Part shown: positions 16,900 to 26,112 of the stretch, in pieces
How positions within the stretch are numbered: position 1 is the first letter of the stretch
Layout of the letters: each line of letters begins with the position of its first letter
Assembly (NCBI GenBank): GCA_003989085.1
Contig: RXIV01000002.1
Coordinates: 310,001 to 374,000, forward strand
Length of the DNA: 64,000 nt
From: Candidatus Competibacteraceae bacterium
GTDB taxonomy: Bacteria; Pseudomonadota; Gammaproteobacteria; Competibacterales; Competibacteraceae
Direction: 5' to 3'
The notes under the pieces: model-generated
Database searches by the model: none
Told to the model about the DNA's origin: nothing
Seen by the model: the letters and a program-made list of their open reading frames with translations, nothing else
Made by a program: the position numbers and the translations under genes

Positions 16900-18621
16900 A
16901 TGCGTGTGGATGCTGTCCGTAAATACCGTCCGTTCCCACCGGTCCAGTTGCCAGATCGGCAATGGCCGTCGCGGGTTATTAGCCAAGCGCCGCGCTGGTG
17001 CAGCGTCGATCTGCGGGATGGCAACCAAGCGCTGATCGAACCGATGGGGGCCGACCGAAAGCTCCGGATGTTCGAGATGCTGGTCCAGCTTGGCTTTCGA
17101 GAGATCGAGGTTGGATTTCCGGCGGCCTCACAGACCGATTTTGATTTCGTCCGCTTTCTGGTCGATCAACGGCTGATTCCCGATCAGGTGGCGATTCAGG
17201 TGCTGACCCAGTCGCGGGAAGCATTGATTCGCCGCAGTTTTGAAGCCCTGCGCGGGGTAAAAAAAGCGGTGATGCACCTTTACAACTCCACCTCGCCGAT
17301 CCAGCGTCAGGTCGTATTTGGCATGGACAAAGCCGGAATTGTCGAGATTGCGGTGAGCGGCGCCCGCTTGATCCGCGATATCGCTGCTGAGCATCCCGAC
17401 ACCGACTGGACCTTTGAGTATTCGCCAGAGAGTTTTAGCGCCACTGAACCCGATTTCGCCCTGGAAATTTGCGAAGCGGTGCTTGCCGTCTGGCAGCCAA
17501 CCCCAGAGCGCAAGGTCATTCTCAACCTGCCGGCGACGGTGGAAATGGCGACGCCCAATGTCCATGCCGATCAGATCGAGTGGTTTTGCCGTCATCTCAG
17601 CCGGCGCGATGCCGTGTTGATCAGCGTTCATCCTCATAATGACCGAGGGGCGGCGGTCGCTGCCGCTGAACTGGCGTTGCTGGCCGGGGCGGATCGGGTG
17701 GAAGGAACCCTATTTGGCAATGGCGAACGGACGGGCAATGTGGACATTGTAACCTTGGCGCTGAACCTGTTTACCCAAGGCATTGACCCTGGCCTGGATT
17801 TGTCTGACATCAATGCTGTGGTGCGTTGCGCCGAGTATTGCAACCAGATTCCGGTGCATCCGCGTCATCCCTACGCCGGTGAACTGGTGTTCACTGCCTT
17901 TTCTGGTTCGCACCAGGACGCGATCAAGAAAGGATTGGCCGCCAACGCCGGGCAGAGCTGGTGGGATGTGCCGTACTTGCCGATTGATCCGGCGGATGTC
18001 GGCCGGACCTACGAGGCGGTGATCCGGGTCAATAGCCAGTCCGGCAAGGGCGGCATTGCTTATTTGCTGGAGAAGGACCACGGTTTGCGTTTGCCGCGCC
18101 GGCTACAAATCGAATTTAGCCGGACAGTGCAGGCCTTGGCCGATACAACTGGAAAAGAACTGACTTCGGTGGATATTTGGGCGGCGTTCCAGAGCGACTA
18201 TCTCCAACCCACCGAGCCGTTCCGGTTTATCGAACACCGTACTGCGCCGGACAGTCATACTGGAGGGACGTGCAAACTGACCGCGACGATCCGTGAGAAC
18301 GGGCAGGAACGGCTGATTTCCGGCAAAGGCAACGGCCCGATTGACGCCTTTACCGATGCCTTAAATCGGCATTGCGGGCTGGACTTGCGAGTCGTCGATT
18401 ACCATGAGCACGCCATTGGAGCCGGGGCTAACGCGACTGCTGTGTCCTATGTCGAAATTCGGATGGACGGTGAGCCGGAGGTGCGGTTTGGGGTAGGCAT
18501 CGACAGCAACATCGTCACCGCCTCGCTGAATGCTGTAATCAGCGCCGTCAACCGGGCGTTGCGTCAGGCGGATAGCGATAGGGAGGAAGTTGAGCCAGTG
18601 CGACGGGTGGCGGGAACCTGA
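16900..18621 (+). CDS. leuA: 2-isopropylmalate synthase LeuA (long form)
   Basis: Condenses acetyl-CoA with 2-ketoisovalerate in the first step of leucine synthesis. The 573-residue product has the catalytic TIM barrel with [10 protein letters not shown] (about 39-48), [32 protein letters not shown] and [15 protein letters not shown]. The C-terminal LeuA allosteric dimer domain is at about 440-555. The early WPSRVI...[13 protein letters not shown] arrangement marks the LeuA type 2 class. It is followed at once by a strong inverted repeat. Confidence 0.96.
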   Translation: MRVDAVRKYRPFPPVQLPDRQWPSRVISQAPRWCSVDLRDGNQALIEPMGADRKLRMFEMLVQLGFREIEVGFPAASQTDFDFVRFLVDQRLIPDQVAIQVLTQSREALIRRSFEALRGVKKAVMHLYNSTSPIQRQVVFGMDKAGIVEIAVSGARLIRDIAAEHPDTDWTFEYSPESFSATEPDFALEICEAVLAVWQPTPERKVILNLPATVEMATPNVHADQIEWFCRHLSRRDAVLISVHPHNDRGAAVAAAELALLAGADRVEGTLFGNGERTGNVDIVTLALNLFTQGIDPGLDLSDINAVVRCAEYCNQIPVHPRHPYAGELVFTAFSGSHQDAIKKGLAANAGQSWWDVPYLPIDPADVGRTYEAVIRVNSQSGKGGIAYLLEKDHGLRLPRRLQIEFSRTVQALADTTGKELTSVDIWAAFQSDYLQPTEPFRFIEHRTAPDSHTGGTCKLTATIRENGQERLISGKGNGPIDAFTDALNRHCGLDLRVVDYHEHAIGAGANATAVSYVEIRMDGEPEVRFGVGIDSNIVTASLNAVISAVNRALRQADSDREEVEPVRRVAGT

Positions 18622-18627
18622 AAAATT

Positions 18628-18660
18628 GGGGTGAGGCGAACCGGGTGTTCGCCTCACCCC
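18628..18660. terminator. Perfect 14-bp hairpin between leuA and the minus-strand gene
   Basis: GGGGTGAGGCGAAC (18628-18641) pairs perfectly with GTTCGCCTCACCCC (18647-18660) around CGGGT. Runs of A on both sides read as T tracts in the opposite transcript, and best in the minus direction, so it can end both convergent genes. GTGAGG/CCTCAC-type hairpins recur at 40043 and 47794. Confidence 0.75.
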
Positions 18661-18691
18661 CAAAAAGCGCGCTTCCTTTCGCTGCCCTCTT

Positions 18692-19072
18692 TCACCACTG
18701 CCCAAAGAAATCGGTGATATCAAAACACACCGTTATTGAATTGCCGGTAGCGGTTTCAATATCCAGCACGTCGAAGGTTTTATTTTTAGCGCCGCTCACG
18801 GCTTGTCCCTTTATTTTGGCGTTCGGATATTTCCAGGCGATCCAGGCTTTTTCAGCCGCCACCCCCTCAGCTTGATTAGCGGCCTTCCTGATTATCACCG
18901 CTTTTTGACAACTTGAACCATCACCGCCAACGAATGAAATATGGCGCAGGGTTTTGGACAAAGCCGGTTGTGATAAGTCAGCTGTTCCGCCAACTTCACC
19001 GAGCGCCGCTGTTCCATAAATCAGTGCTGCAAACAGCGTCAGTCCACTCAGGAACAGGGTTTTTTTCATCAT
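18692..19072 (-). CDS. Small exported protein of unknown family
   Basis: Starting at 19072 the product is 126 residues: MMKKTLFLSG, a hydrophobic stretch to about 25, and a likely signal peptidase cut near GTAALG-EV. The mature part of about 100 residues has two cysteines (GSSCQK and TVCFD) that could form one disulfide, and ends FDITDFFGQW. I do not recognise the family. It follows the metallopeptidase gene by 49 bases on the same strand. A periplasmic inhibitor or immunity role is an inference from this pairing. The longer frame to 19210 lacks a sensible N-terminus. Confidence 0.7.
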   Translation of the reverse strand: MMKKTLFLSGLTLFAALIYGTAALGEVGGTADLSQPALSKTLRHISFVGGDGSSCQKAVIIRKAANQAEGVAAEKAWIAWKYPNAKIKGQAVSGAKNKTFDVLDIETATGNSITVCFDITDFFGQW

Positions 19073-19121
19073 CGCCTCCGCCGTATCAGTCCGGGAGCGC
19101 CTCGTCTGAATTCCGAACGGA

Positions 19122-19589
19122 TTAACCCAGCACGTCGCCATACACGCCCTTTTCATAGGCGTTGCCTTCTTCATTGGACGGATCGCCCGGCACTGCGTCG
19201 TCAACGCCATCTTGGGCGTCGGCCCAGTGGGTCAGTTCGTGCAAGATGGTCACGCCGACCAGATAGACCTTTTTCCCGGATTTGGTGGTCACCAGCCCCT
19301 TGCCGGTTTCAAAATCCATCACCATCTTTTGGTCAATCCGCAGCTCGTTGGAACCCCACGAATAGCAGCCATAGGCCTTTGTGCCGCTACAGACCAGATT
19401 GGTCACAACTTTGATGGTCGGCCCCTGCCCCCACTTCATCGCGTTCTGGATGGTTTGCCGGGTGGTCTTGCCCGCTAGTTTTTGAATGGCGTTAACAATC
19501 GTGTTGACTTCAGCGACCTGCGGCATGTTGACCTTCAGATAGTAATACAGTTTTGGGTACTTTTTGATGGTGTCATCGGAAAGTTGCAT
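19122..19589 (-). CDS. Putative zinc metallopeptidase, effector-like (HELTHWAD)
   Basis: A 155-residue protein. The start at 19589 is set by AGGAGGAAT just upstream. ILHELTHWADAQDG near 128-141 is an HExxH zincin motif with a following Asp, and NEEGNAYEKGVYG near the C-terminus could supply a third ligand. Before it, NELRIDQKMV resembles the strand that precedes the active site in toxin-type metallopeptidases (Tox-MPTase groups). There is no signal peptide and no extra domain, so it would act in the cytosol or be delivered by another system. The paired exported protein downstream is the notable context. Substrate unknown. Confidence 0.72.
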   Translation of the reverse strand: MQLSDDTIKKYPKLYYYLKVNMPQVAEVNTIVNAIQKLAGKTTRQTIQNAMKWGQGPTIKVVTNLVCSGTKAYGCYSWGSNELRIDQKMVMDFETGKGLVTTKSGKKVYLVGVTILHELTHWADAQDGVDDAVPGDPSNEEGNAYEKGVYGDVLG

Positions 19590-19734
19590 GGTGATTCCTC
19601 CTGCAGGGTAGATTGGTAACCCGAGCCTGATATGCCGCAAACAATGGGCCAAATCCTTAGCATTTTGATAGCAGAACATTTTTTACCAGGAGGAGTCAGC
19701 AAGCGGTTCAATGCTGACCGTTTGGCCCGGTCCA

Positions 19735-19920
19735 GACTGAACCGGTACCTGCACTGCAAGATGTGGCAATTCGCAACATCACCAGCAAGCGCGTTCAGTG
19801 CGACGAAATCTGGTCGTTTTGCCACAGCAAGGAAAGGAATGTTGCCCCAGAATACAAAGGCGTACTCGGCTACGGTGACGTTTATACTTGGACGGCTATC
19901 GACGCGATAGAGCAACTTCT
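19735..19920 (+). pseudogene. Remnant of an IS1-like transposase
   Basis: The reading frame around 19745-19915 encodes VRNITSKRVQCDEIWSF-like residues, then GYGDVYTWTAIDA. This matches the DEIWSF and DVWTWTAID stretches of IS1-type (InsB) DDE transposases. The 3' half is missing; the frame ends where the IS256-type element begins, and I could not find the continuation on its far side. So it is an old element truncated before or by that insertion. Confidence 0.6.
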
Positions 19921-21224
19921 TTTCTGTAAAAATTACGGAGGAGTTTGTTCGGCACGGATAGTTATTAATGGTTGAGGTTCAGGTAGATTTTCCCGCTCAT
20001 CCATTCCTCGTCACACTCGGCGAGCAAGGCCGAAACCAAGCGCAAGCAAGAAGCTGAATTAGGAAAAATCGAAGCCACACGGGTTGGACGTTTCAGCTCG
20101 CGGTTGATGCGTTCCAGGCTATTGGTGGTACGGAGCCGGGTTCGGTGAGCCGGCGGGTAATTGAAGACGGCAAAGCCTTCAGGGAGATTTTCTTCCGCCC
20201 AAGCTGGCAGCTTGGGCGCGTCCTTGCGCCACTGGTCGATGGCTTGGTCCAACAGCCGCTGTGCCTCAATCTGGTCGGGCGCGTTGAAAATCGCACGAAT
20301 CCGTTGCCCGACGAGGGAGCGCTGCTCAAGACGAGCCACCTGGGCTTGGGCATTCTGCTGCAAATGGAATTGGCAATGCTGCCAAGGAACGCTGGGTAAT
20401 ACGGCCCGACGCGCGGCCTTCAGGCCGGCATGGTTGTCCGAAACGATCAGCTTGACCCCGCATAAACCACGCTGCACCAGGCTCTCCAGGAAGCCCCGCC
20501 AATGCACTTCGGCTTCGGAGAGTTCCACGGAGACTCCTAAGACCCGCCGGTGACCTTCTGCCGTCACGCCTGTCGCGACCAATACCGCGCAATCGATAAT
20601 CTGTCCCTCGGTACGCACTCGTTCATAGCGGGCGTCGAGAAACACATAGAGGGTTTCCCCGAGGGGACGTTCGCGCCATGCCTGCAAGCCCACGTCAAGG
20701 GTAGCGGCGGCCCGGCTAACCTGGGCGGAAGAAAGGGCGATTTCCGGCCCGACCAAGCTCTGCAAGACCGTGATCACCTTGCGAGTAGAAACACCCTGGA
20801 CATACATTTCCGCTAATGCCAAGTTGACGGCTTGCTCCGTGCGCACTCCTTTGTCGAGGGCTGAGGGATAAAAACGGCTGTCACGGACTTGTGGAACCTC
20901 GAAGGTGACTTCGCCCAACCGGGTCACCACCCTTTTGGGCTTGAAGCCGTTGGCATGACCGGCGCGTTCCTCGCTCCGCTCATAGGGTTGAGCCTGGAGG
21001 TTGGTGTGCCCGCTCGATCTTCCTGGCTTCGTTGACCAGGATGCGGGGAGCGCCTCCCCGGCACCCTCGAGTCCTTGGGTCAGCAGGGCCGCATAGGCGG
21101 CTTCCAGCGGGTCGGTTTCTACACGCATCGCCATGTGTTTTCTCCTGAGAGGGTAGATACAACATAACCCCGAAGACACTCTTTGCGGCTCCCGCCAACA
21201 GGGGCAGGTAGCAAATTACAGAAA
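19921..21224 (-). mobile_element. IS256-family insertion sequence
   Basis: About 1.3 kb with one transposase gene. The proposed ends are TTTCTGTAA at 19921-19929 and its complement TTACAGAAA at 21216-21224, with only patchy pairing further inward. I see no clear target duplication. Length and single gene agree with the IS256 (mutator) family. The exact ends are tentative. Confidence 0.7.
19965..21134 (-). CDS. IS256-family transposase
   Basis: A 389-residue mutator-type DDE transposase. The start at 21134 (MAMRVETDPLEAAY) is preceded by AGGAGAAAAC; the upstream frame to 21179 lacks one. Catalytic features: YVFLDARYERVR (first Asp, about 175), LIVSDNHAGLKAA (second Asp, about 240), the WQHCQFHLQQN stretch and RTTNSLERINRELKR near the C-terminus (Glu). 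It appears intact and so may be active. The end is close to the left terminal repeat. Confidence 0.92.
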   Translation of the reverse strand: MAMRVETDPLEAAYAALLTQGLEGAGEALPASWSTKPGRSSGHTNLQAQPYERSEERAGHANGFKPKRVVTRLGEVTFEVPQVRDSRFYPSALDKGVRTEQAVNLALAEMYVQGVSTRKVITVLQSLVGPEIALSSAQVSRAAATLDVGLQAWRERPLGETLYVFLDARYERVRTEGQIIDCAVLVATGVTAEGHRRVLGVSVELSEAEVHWRGFLESLVQRGLCGVKLIVSDNHAGLKAARRAVLPSVPWQHCQFHLQQNAQAQVARLEQRSLVGQRIRAIFNAPDQIEAQRLLDQAIDQWRKDAPKLPAWAEENLPEGFAVFNYPPAHRTRLRTTNSLERINRELKRPTRVASIFPNSASCLRLVSALLAECDEEWMSGKIYLNLNH

Positions 21225-21345
21225 GAATGATGCACTACCCGCTGAAATCAAAATCACGCTACATCACGCAAGGCTCAGTAGCCGCTAAGTCTGCCTGCGT
21301 AACTTTTCTATCGTGCAAATCCCTGCACTCATCTGGAGAAACATT

Positions 21346-21681
21346 ATGTACCGCTACACCAGACTTTCCCTGCTGGCCATCGCCATTGCCGCGACCAGCG
21401 CAGTCGCCTACGCCGCCGACGGCGGCATAGAAAACGACGCCTTGGCGATCACCCAGGCCAAGATTCCGCTCACCCAAGCCGTCACCGTTGCCGAGCTGCA
21501 CGCCAATGGCAAGGCGTCGCGCGCCGAGTACGAGAACTCGAAACAGGGCTGGGTCTACGACGTGGAAGTTGTCAATGGGGCCAAGGTTTTTGACGTCAGG
21601 GTTGATGCCGACAAGGGAACCGTCATTTCGTCCGCCGAAGACAAGGCGGATCGCGATGACGATCACGACAAGCCAGACTGA
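21346..21681 (+). CDS. Periplasmic PepSY domain protein
   Basis: A 111-residue exported protein from ATG 21346, with TGGAGAA ten bases before. Signal peptide about 1-23 (cut near VAYA-AD). The mature part is one PepSY domain: ITQAKIPLTQAVTVAELHANGKASRAEYENSKQGWVYDVEVV and VRVDADKGTVISS, with an acidic C-terminal tail DKADRDDDHDKPD. PepSY domains are thought to inhibit proteases or serve as envelope sensors. It heads a set with a phosphatase, membrane protein, lipoprotein and two-component system. Confidence 0.88.
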   Translation: MYRYTRLSLLAIAIAATSAVAYAADGGIENDALAITQAKIPLTQAVTVAELHANGKASRAEYENSKQGWVYDVEVVNGAKVFDVRVDADKGTVISSAEDKADRDDDHDKPD

Positions 21682-21737
21682 CAATCTGGCAGGTTGACCG
21701 GATCACCTGTCATGAGGTGATCCGGCCAGAGGACCCT

Positions 21738-22334
21738 ATGGAACCTTTCAACCAAGCACTCTTTCTCTGGCTCAACGCGCCTGAGCACCCGAATCCTTTG
21801 TGGGTGGCATTAGCAACCATTTTTGCGGAATGGCTCATCTGGGCAGTGCCGCTCCTGATTGGTATCGGCTGGCTGTGGGGCGGCGAGAACACCCGCAAGG
21901 CGATGCTCGTCGCAACCGCTTCGGGGCTACTGGGCCTGCTCGTCAATCAGATTATCGGCTTGGCCTGGGTACACCCTCGGCCTTTCATGATCGGCCTAGG
22001 GCACACCCTCATCCCTCATGTTGCCGATTCGTCATTCCCTAGCGATCACCTGACGCTGTGGTGGGCCGTTGCATTCAGCCTTCTGCTGCAACGAGGCTCA
22101 CAAAGGTCAGGGGCCACCTTGGCCTTGTCGGGTATTCCTATCGCGTGGGCTCGCATCTATCTCGGGGTTCACTTCCCGCTCGACATGCTTGGGGCAGCCG
22201 TGATCGCAGCGCTCAGTGCCTCACTCACGCTGCATACAGTACGTTGGTATCTGGGGCCGACTTACCAGCTTGCTACCCGTATCCATCATTGGCTTTTCGC
22301 CAGACTGATCACGTTGGGATGGGTTCGCGAGTGA
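21738..22334 (+). CDS. PAP2-family phosphatase, BcrC-like
   Basis: A membrane phosphatase of 198 residues. The ATG at 21738 gives MEPFNQALFLWLNAPEHPNP, typical of undecaprenyl-diphosphatase BcrC/PgpB relatives. Motif 1 is truncated to HPRPF (about 82), motif 2 is SFPSDH (about 99) and motif 3 is ARIYLGVHFPLD (about 140). Five or six membrane helices are visible. It probably recycles undecaprenyl pyrophosphate or acts on another lipid phosphate. It follows the PepSY gene after 56 bases. Confidence 0.88.
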   Translation: MEPFNQALFLWLNAPEHPNPLWVALATIFAEWLIWAVPLLIGIGWLWGGENTRKAMLVATASGLLGLLVNQIIGLAWVHPRPFMIGLGHTLIPHVADSSFPSDHLTLWWAVAFSLLLQRGSQRSGATLALSGIPIAWARIYLGVHFPLDMLGAAVIAALSASLTLHTVRWYLGPTYQLATRIHHWLFARLITLGWVRE

Positions 22335-22388
22335 ACCTATGGCCGGGCCAAACTGATTGAAACCTTTTCATATCAGCAGGAGAACACC

Positions 22389-23171
22389 ATGAACAAAATG
22401 TCTGTGATTAGATCTACCGGCTGGCTCAACAAAGTCCCGGAGGTCATGCTGTCGTTCTGGATTATCAAGATCATGTCCACCACGGTGGGTGAGACGGGGG
22501 CCGATTTCCTAGCGGTCAATGCGGGCTGGGGCCAGGGAGTCACTCGCATGGTCATGGCGGCCTTGCTGGCGGCCGCCTTATTTACGCAGTTGCGCACCCG
22601 CCGCTACACCCCGTGGATTTACTGGTTGACGGTCGTGCTGGTCAGCGTGGTCGGCACCCAGATCACGGACCTGCTGACCGATGACTTGGGTATCAGCCTG
22701 TATGTCAGTACCTCCGTTTTCTCCGTGGCACTCGCCGCGATCTTCTTCGTCTGGTATCGCGTCGAACGTACCTTATCTATCCACGACATTGTGACGTGCA
22801 GCCGGGAGCTGTTTTACTGGGCCGCCATCCTCTGCACATTTGCGCTGGGCACCGCTGCTGGCGATTTGGCGACTGAGGCGTTGGGCCTGGGCTTCACTTG
22901 GGGCGCAGTCGCGTTCGGCGGGTTGATCGGCGCCACCTATGCCGCCTGGCGCATGGGCGGCAATGCCGTACTGACCTTCTGGATCGGCTACATCCTGACC
23001 CGCCCGTTCGGTGCCGCGCTGGGCGATCTGTTGACACAGGCCAAAACCTACGGCGGCCTCGGCATAGGAGCCATGTGGACCAGCGCCCTGTTCATTTCGG
23101 TGATCGTCATGCTGGTGGCCGTTGCCCAGTTCGGGATGAACACAAGCCGATCGGCTCAAGCCACCGAATAA
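22389..23171 (+). CDS. COG4705-type multi-pass membrane protein
   Basis: A 260-residue inner membrane protein of unknown function, started at ATG 22389 after CAGGAGAACACC. Seen: KVPEVMLSFWIIKIMSTTVGETGADFLAVN at the N-terminus and repeated modules of the type GTxxxDLxT (TQITDLLTDDLG, GDLATEALGLG, GALGDLLTQ) with FWIGYILTRPFGA. These mark COG4705. Several helices and internal repeats suggest a transporter or sensor, but none is proven. A decayed second copy lies at 26113-26346, on the far side of the split lipoprotein. Confidence 0.85.
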   Translation: MNKMSVIRSTGWLNKVPEVMLSFWIIKIMSTTVGETGADFLAVNAGWGQGVTRMVMAALLAAALFTQLRTRRYTPWIYWLTVVLVSVVGTQITDLLTDDLGISLYVSTSVFSVALAAIFFVWYRVERTLSIHDIVTCSRELFYWAAILCTFALGTAAGDLATEALGLGFTWGAVAFGGLIGATYAAWRMGGNAVLTFWIGYILTRPFGAALGDLLTQAKTYGGLGIGAMWTSALFISVIVMLVAVAQFGMNTSRSAQATE

Positions 23172-23202
23172 GCCCTCTTTGCCCTTTACATAAGGAGAAA
23201 TC

Positions 23203-23412
23203 ATGCTAACCCAGCACTCATTCACTCGTCCCGTGGCCGCCGTATCGGCCGTCTTGCTCCTAGCTCTGGCAACAGGTTGCTCCAAATCAGCCGATCAAGG
23301 TGGCGTAAGCGCAACCCCTGCCGCTTCTGCTCAGGCCGCTACGGCAGCACAGGGAAAACCCGTCTCCAAGCTCGGCGACTTATCGGCGTTCCACAGCATC
23401 GCTACCGACGTT
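23203..23412 (+). pseudogene. Lipoprotein gene, 5' exon (interrupted by group II intron)
   Basis: 70 codons from ATG 23203. A lipoprotein signal ends at LALATGC (Cys26), followed by an Ala/Gln-rich linker and KLGDLSAFHSIATDV. After codon 70 the frame enters intron sequence and stops two codons later. The missing part resumes in the same phase at 25833 (TAIVDKGNLPAAKARIKDLE). Joined, the product would be a 150-residue lipoprotein. The intron lies antisense, so splicing cannot repair this mRNA. Confidence 0.85.
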
Positions 23413-23485
23413 GTCGGGTAAGGAAGCGGCATTACTGCCACTCCCTCCCCTAAGAACCGTACTTGAAAGTTTCCCTTCATACGGC

Positions 23486-25210
23486 TCAAGCCTCAGCGAA
23501 GCCCCTTTTCACAGGAACCGGTTTCGCAACTTCTAACCTCTGGCTATGTATCTGCCTGTGGCAGTTGGGATGCAATAACACCAGATTGGAGTGGTTATCC
23601 TTTCCGCCTTCGGACTTCGGTAGGATATGGTGGACGTGCCAGCCCGTTTCCTCCGTTATCTTCTCGTGGCAGTTAGGACATTCCTTGTCTTGTCGCCACC
23701 AAAGTCTCAGCCATTGAATCCTTCCTGTCAGTTTCTCCTTCATTTTCCGGCCTAATCGGCTTTCAAAGTAGGGTTCCTGTGCAGGGTCAAACGGATTGGC
23801 TTCTCCTCGGATTTTGACATGCCGTTCGATTTTCGTGTCACTGGCTTTCACCAGCTTCAGTTTTCGCGGTTTTCCGTCCTTGTCCTTGGTGTTCGCCGTG
23901 AATGTCCAATTACGATTCCCCTCTGGCTTAAAGTATCTCTCTTTAATCCATCGGAGTCCTTTGTTAGGATGTCGGCGGGTGGCCCATTGCCATATTACTT
24001 TCCAAACTTCTTTGTCTACTTTCGCAAAGGTATCCTTGGCGACCGTTCCTTTGTGATAGTTTGCCCATCCTTGCATTTTTGGATTGAGCAATCCAATCAG
24101 ATTTTCTTGCTTGGCCGTCTTGTTCCCCTTCACCGTTTCCCGAATGTTTTTCAGGAACGCTTTCACGTTCTTCTTTGACGGTTTAATCAGTAGTTTTCCG
24201 TCATACTTCCTAACATTCCATCCGAGAAAATCAAACCCTTCTTCGATGCGCGTTATCTTGGTTTTCTCCTCTGAAAGTGTCAATCCCCGTTCCTTTAGGA
24301 AGTTTTCTACCAAGGGTTTGACTTCATTTTCTAGCAATTCCTTCGTCTTGCTGGTGATAATGAAGTCGTCCGCATATCGTACAAGGCTGACCTGGTTCTT
24401 GGCCGCAACATACTGACTGGGCTTTCCTGTCTTGTTTGATGAGTATTTATTGCGGAGTATGGTTTCCAGTCCATCCAAGGTCAGATTTGCCAGCGTGGGC
24501 GATATGATTCCTCCTTGTGGCGTCCCCGCTTCGGTTGGGAAGAGTTCGTCTTTATAGACATACCCCGCCTTTAGCCATTTTCGGAGTATTGCCTTGTCCG
24601 TGGGGACATTCTCCAGCATCCATTCGTGGCTGATGTTGTCAAAGCAACCTTTGATGTCTCCTTCCAGTATCCATTTCGGACGTTTTGAATTTGCTAGTAC
24701 CTTGAAGCATTGTTCCCTAGCGTCCGCTGTGGACCTTTCCGGCCTAAATCCATACGAGTTGTGGTCCGCCAAAGTTTCCGATACTGGATAGAGTGCTGAC
24801 AGGTAGAGTGCCTGCATAGCCCTGTCCTTCATCGTGGGTATTCCGAGCGGTCTTAACTTCCCGTTGCTTTTGGGAATGAAAACCCGTCTCAGTGGTAGCG
24901 GTTGATAACCCCGCCTTCTGAGTGACAACACGGCTTGAAGTTTGGCTTCCGGCGTGGACCATGTTGCTTTGTCTACTCCGGGTGTTTTCTTGCCTTGGTT
25001 TTCAGTCACCTGCTTCACAGCTATTAATTTGCCGCTCCACGAGTGGGTCAGCAGCCATTGCAAGGCTTTCACCGTGCGCCAGCGGCCTTCCTGCGTTGCC
25101 TTCACGATACGCGCTTGCAGCCTTCTGACGTTTTGATGGCATTTGGCCCAGTTGATTTTGTGCCAACTCATTTCCACGCCGGAGGCCGCATACACTGTAC
25201 TCGTGTTCAT
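23486..25210 (-). CDS. ltrA: Group II intron reverse transcriptase/maturase (LtrA-like)
   Basis: A 574-residue intron-encoded protein with start at 25210 set by AAAGGAGG. RT domain about 85-330 with RPLGIPTMKDRAMQ, SYGFRPERSTADA, GDIKGCFDNISH, GTPQGGIISP and the catalytic YADD. The maturase domain X follows (about 340-420). A C-terminal HNH endonuclease has ECPNCHEKI, HVHHILPKSEGG and LHPNCHRQIH (about 505-560). All motifs are intact, so the intron may be mobile. Its stop is next to domain V. Confidence 0.95.
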   Translation of the reverse strand: MNTSTVYAASGVEMSWHKINWAKCHQNVRRLQARIVKATQEGRWRTVKALQWLLTHSWSGKLIAVKQVTENQGKKTPGVDKATWSTPEAKLQAVLSLRRRGYQPLPLRRVFIPKSNGKLRPLGIPTMKDRAMQALYLSALYPVSETLADHNSYGFRPERSTADAREQCFKVLANSKRPKWILEGDIKGCFDNISHEWMLENVPTDKAILRKWLKAGYVYKDELFPTEAGTPQGGIISPTLANLTLDGLETILRNKYSSNKTGKPSQYVAAKNQVSLVRYADDFIITSKTKELLENEVKPLVENFLKERGLTLSEEKTKITRIEEGFDFLGWNVRKYDGKLLIKPSKKNVKAFLKNIRETVKGNKTAKQENLIGLLNPKMQGWANYHKGTVAKDTFAKVDKEVWKVIWQWATRRHPNKGLRWIKERYFKPEGNRNWTFTANTKDKDGKPRKLKLVKASDTKIERHVKIRGEANPFDPAQEPYFESRLGRKMKEKLTGRIQWLRLWWRQDKECPNCHEKITEETGWHVHHILPKSEGGKDNHSNLVLLHPNCHRQIHSQRLEVAKPVPVKRGFAEA

Positions 25211-25832
25211 TTGCTTGTCCTCCTTTGGGTAAAAGGTTCTGCAAACTCTCTCGTGACGTAAGACCTAGCGGAAGTCTGCACCGTTACCGGTTGGGGTGAT
25301 GTTACCTTGCAGCTCAATCCCTATCCGCCCCATTACAGGGCGGCTTTCGCTTTCTCCACTTTCCTCTACCCGCCTTCTCTCAGCCTTCCTTACGGTTGGC
25401 CTGCCATGACTGGCAGAGGGTCGGGCTTACCGTGTTCCGCTTAAGTAACGAATAAGTGGGATAGGCTCTCTCTATCTTCCGGCGGTTATTTGCCCCTGTG
25501 ACTTTAGGCGACACCAGTCAACCAACCGCTTGCCTTTTGGCTCAAGCCTATCAGTGCTTTTGGCTTGTTCCACGTTACGGAATTTATCGAGAGTTCACTT
25601 TTGTTAGCCATACCACTCCAGCCTAGCCCCCTTCCACCTTGCACTGGCAGATACGCCTTTGCTTCACAGCTCTGGCTTACTTCCTTATCGAAGATGGGGT
25701 TCATTGTCCCGTCCGCTTTAGAGGACCTCATTACCAACCTCCCCTAGGACGGTAGGCTACGGATGAGGGAACATCCGGTTTTCTCCAGTGTTAACTAGTG
25801 AAAACAATTACTTATACGACTTCACGTCGCAC
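25211..25832 (-). other. Group II intron 5' region (domains I to III)
   Basis: 622 bases without a credible gene. Read on the minus strand it begins with GTGCGACGTGAAG and is expected to fold as domains I to III, which hold the exon-binding sites. Plus-strand frames across it are short and lack family features. Confidence 0.75.
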
Positions 25833-26075
25833 ACCGCCATCGTGGACAAGGGCAATTTGCCCGCAGCCAAGGCCCGCATCAAGGACTTGGAGCTGGCCTG
25901 GGACTCGGCCGAGGCAGGACTGAAACCACGGGCTGCCGATGACTGGCATGTGCTCGATAAGGCTATTGATAAGGCGTTGGCCGCACTGCGCACCGATGCG
26001 CCGAATCAGGCTGATTGCAAGGCGGCCCTGGCGGTCTTGCTGAAAACCTTCAGCACGCTCCAAGGCAAGGTTTGA
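25833..26075 (+). pseudogene. Lipoprotein gene, 3' exon (interrupted by group II intron)
   Basis: 80 codons in the same phase as 23203-23412, beginning TAIVDKGNLPAAKARIKDLELAWD and containing AEAGLKPRA, WHVLDKAIDKALAALR and ending LQGKV. Helical, Ala- and Lys-rich. I recall this conserved core from small periplasmic proteins encoded near PepSY and COG4705 genes, but have no functional name. It has no start of its own except for a few intron-derived codons. Confidence 0.85.
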
Positions 26076-26112
26076 TTAGCAAGCGCGTCCCATAAAAACA
26101 CCCACTGAACAC

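Larger units (their letters stand above)
23413..25832 (-). mobile_element. Group II intron with reverse transcriptase (2420 bp)
   Basis: On the minus strand the intron begins GTGCGACGTG at 25832, the group II GUGYG start. Its 3' part has domain V GAGCCGTATGAAGG-GAAA-...TACGGTTC near 23447-23485 and a domain VI helix, and it ends CCGAC at 23413. The ends are fixed because removing it rejoins a lipoprotein reading frame exactly between codons. Domains I to III fill 25211-25832 and domain IV holds the RT gene. Confidence 0.85.
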
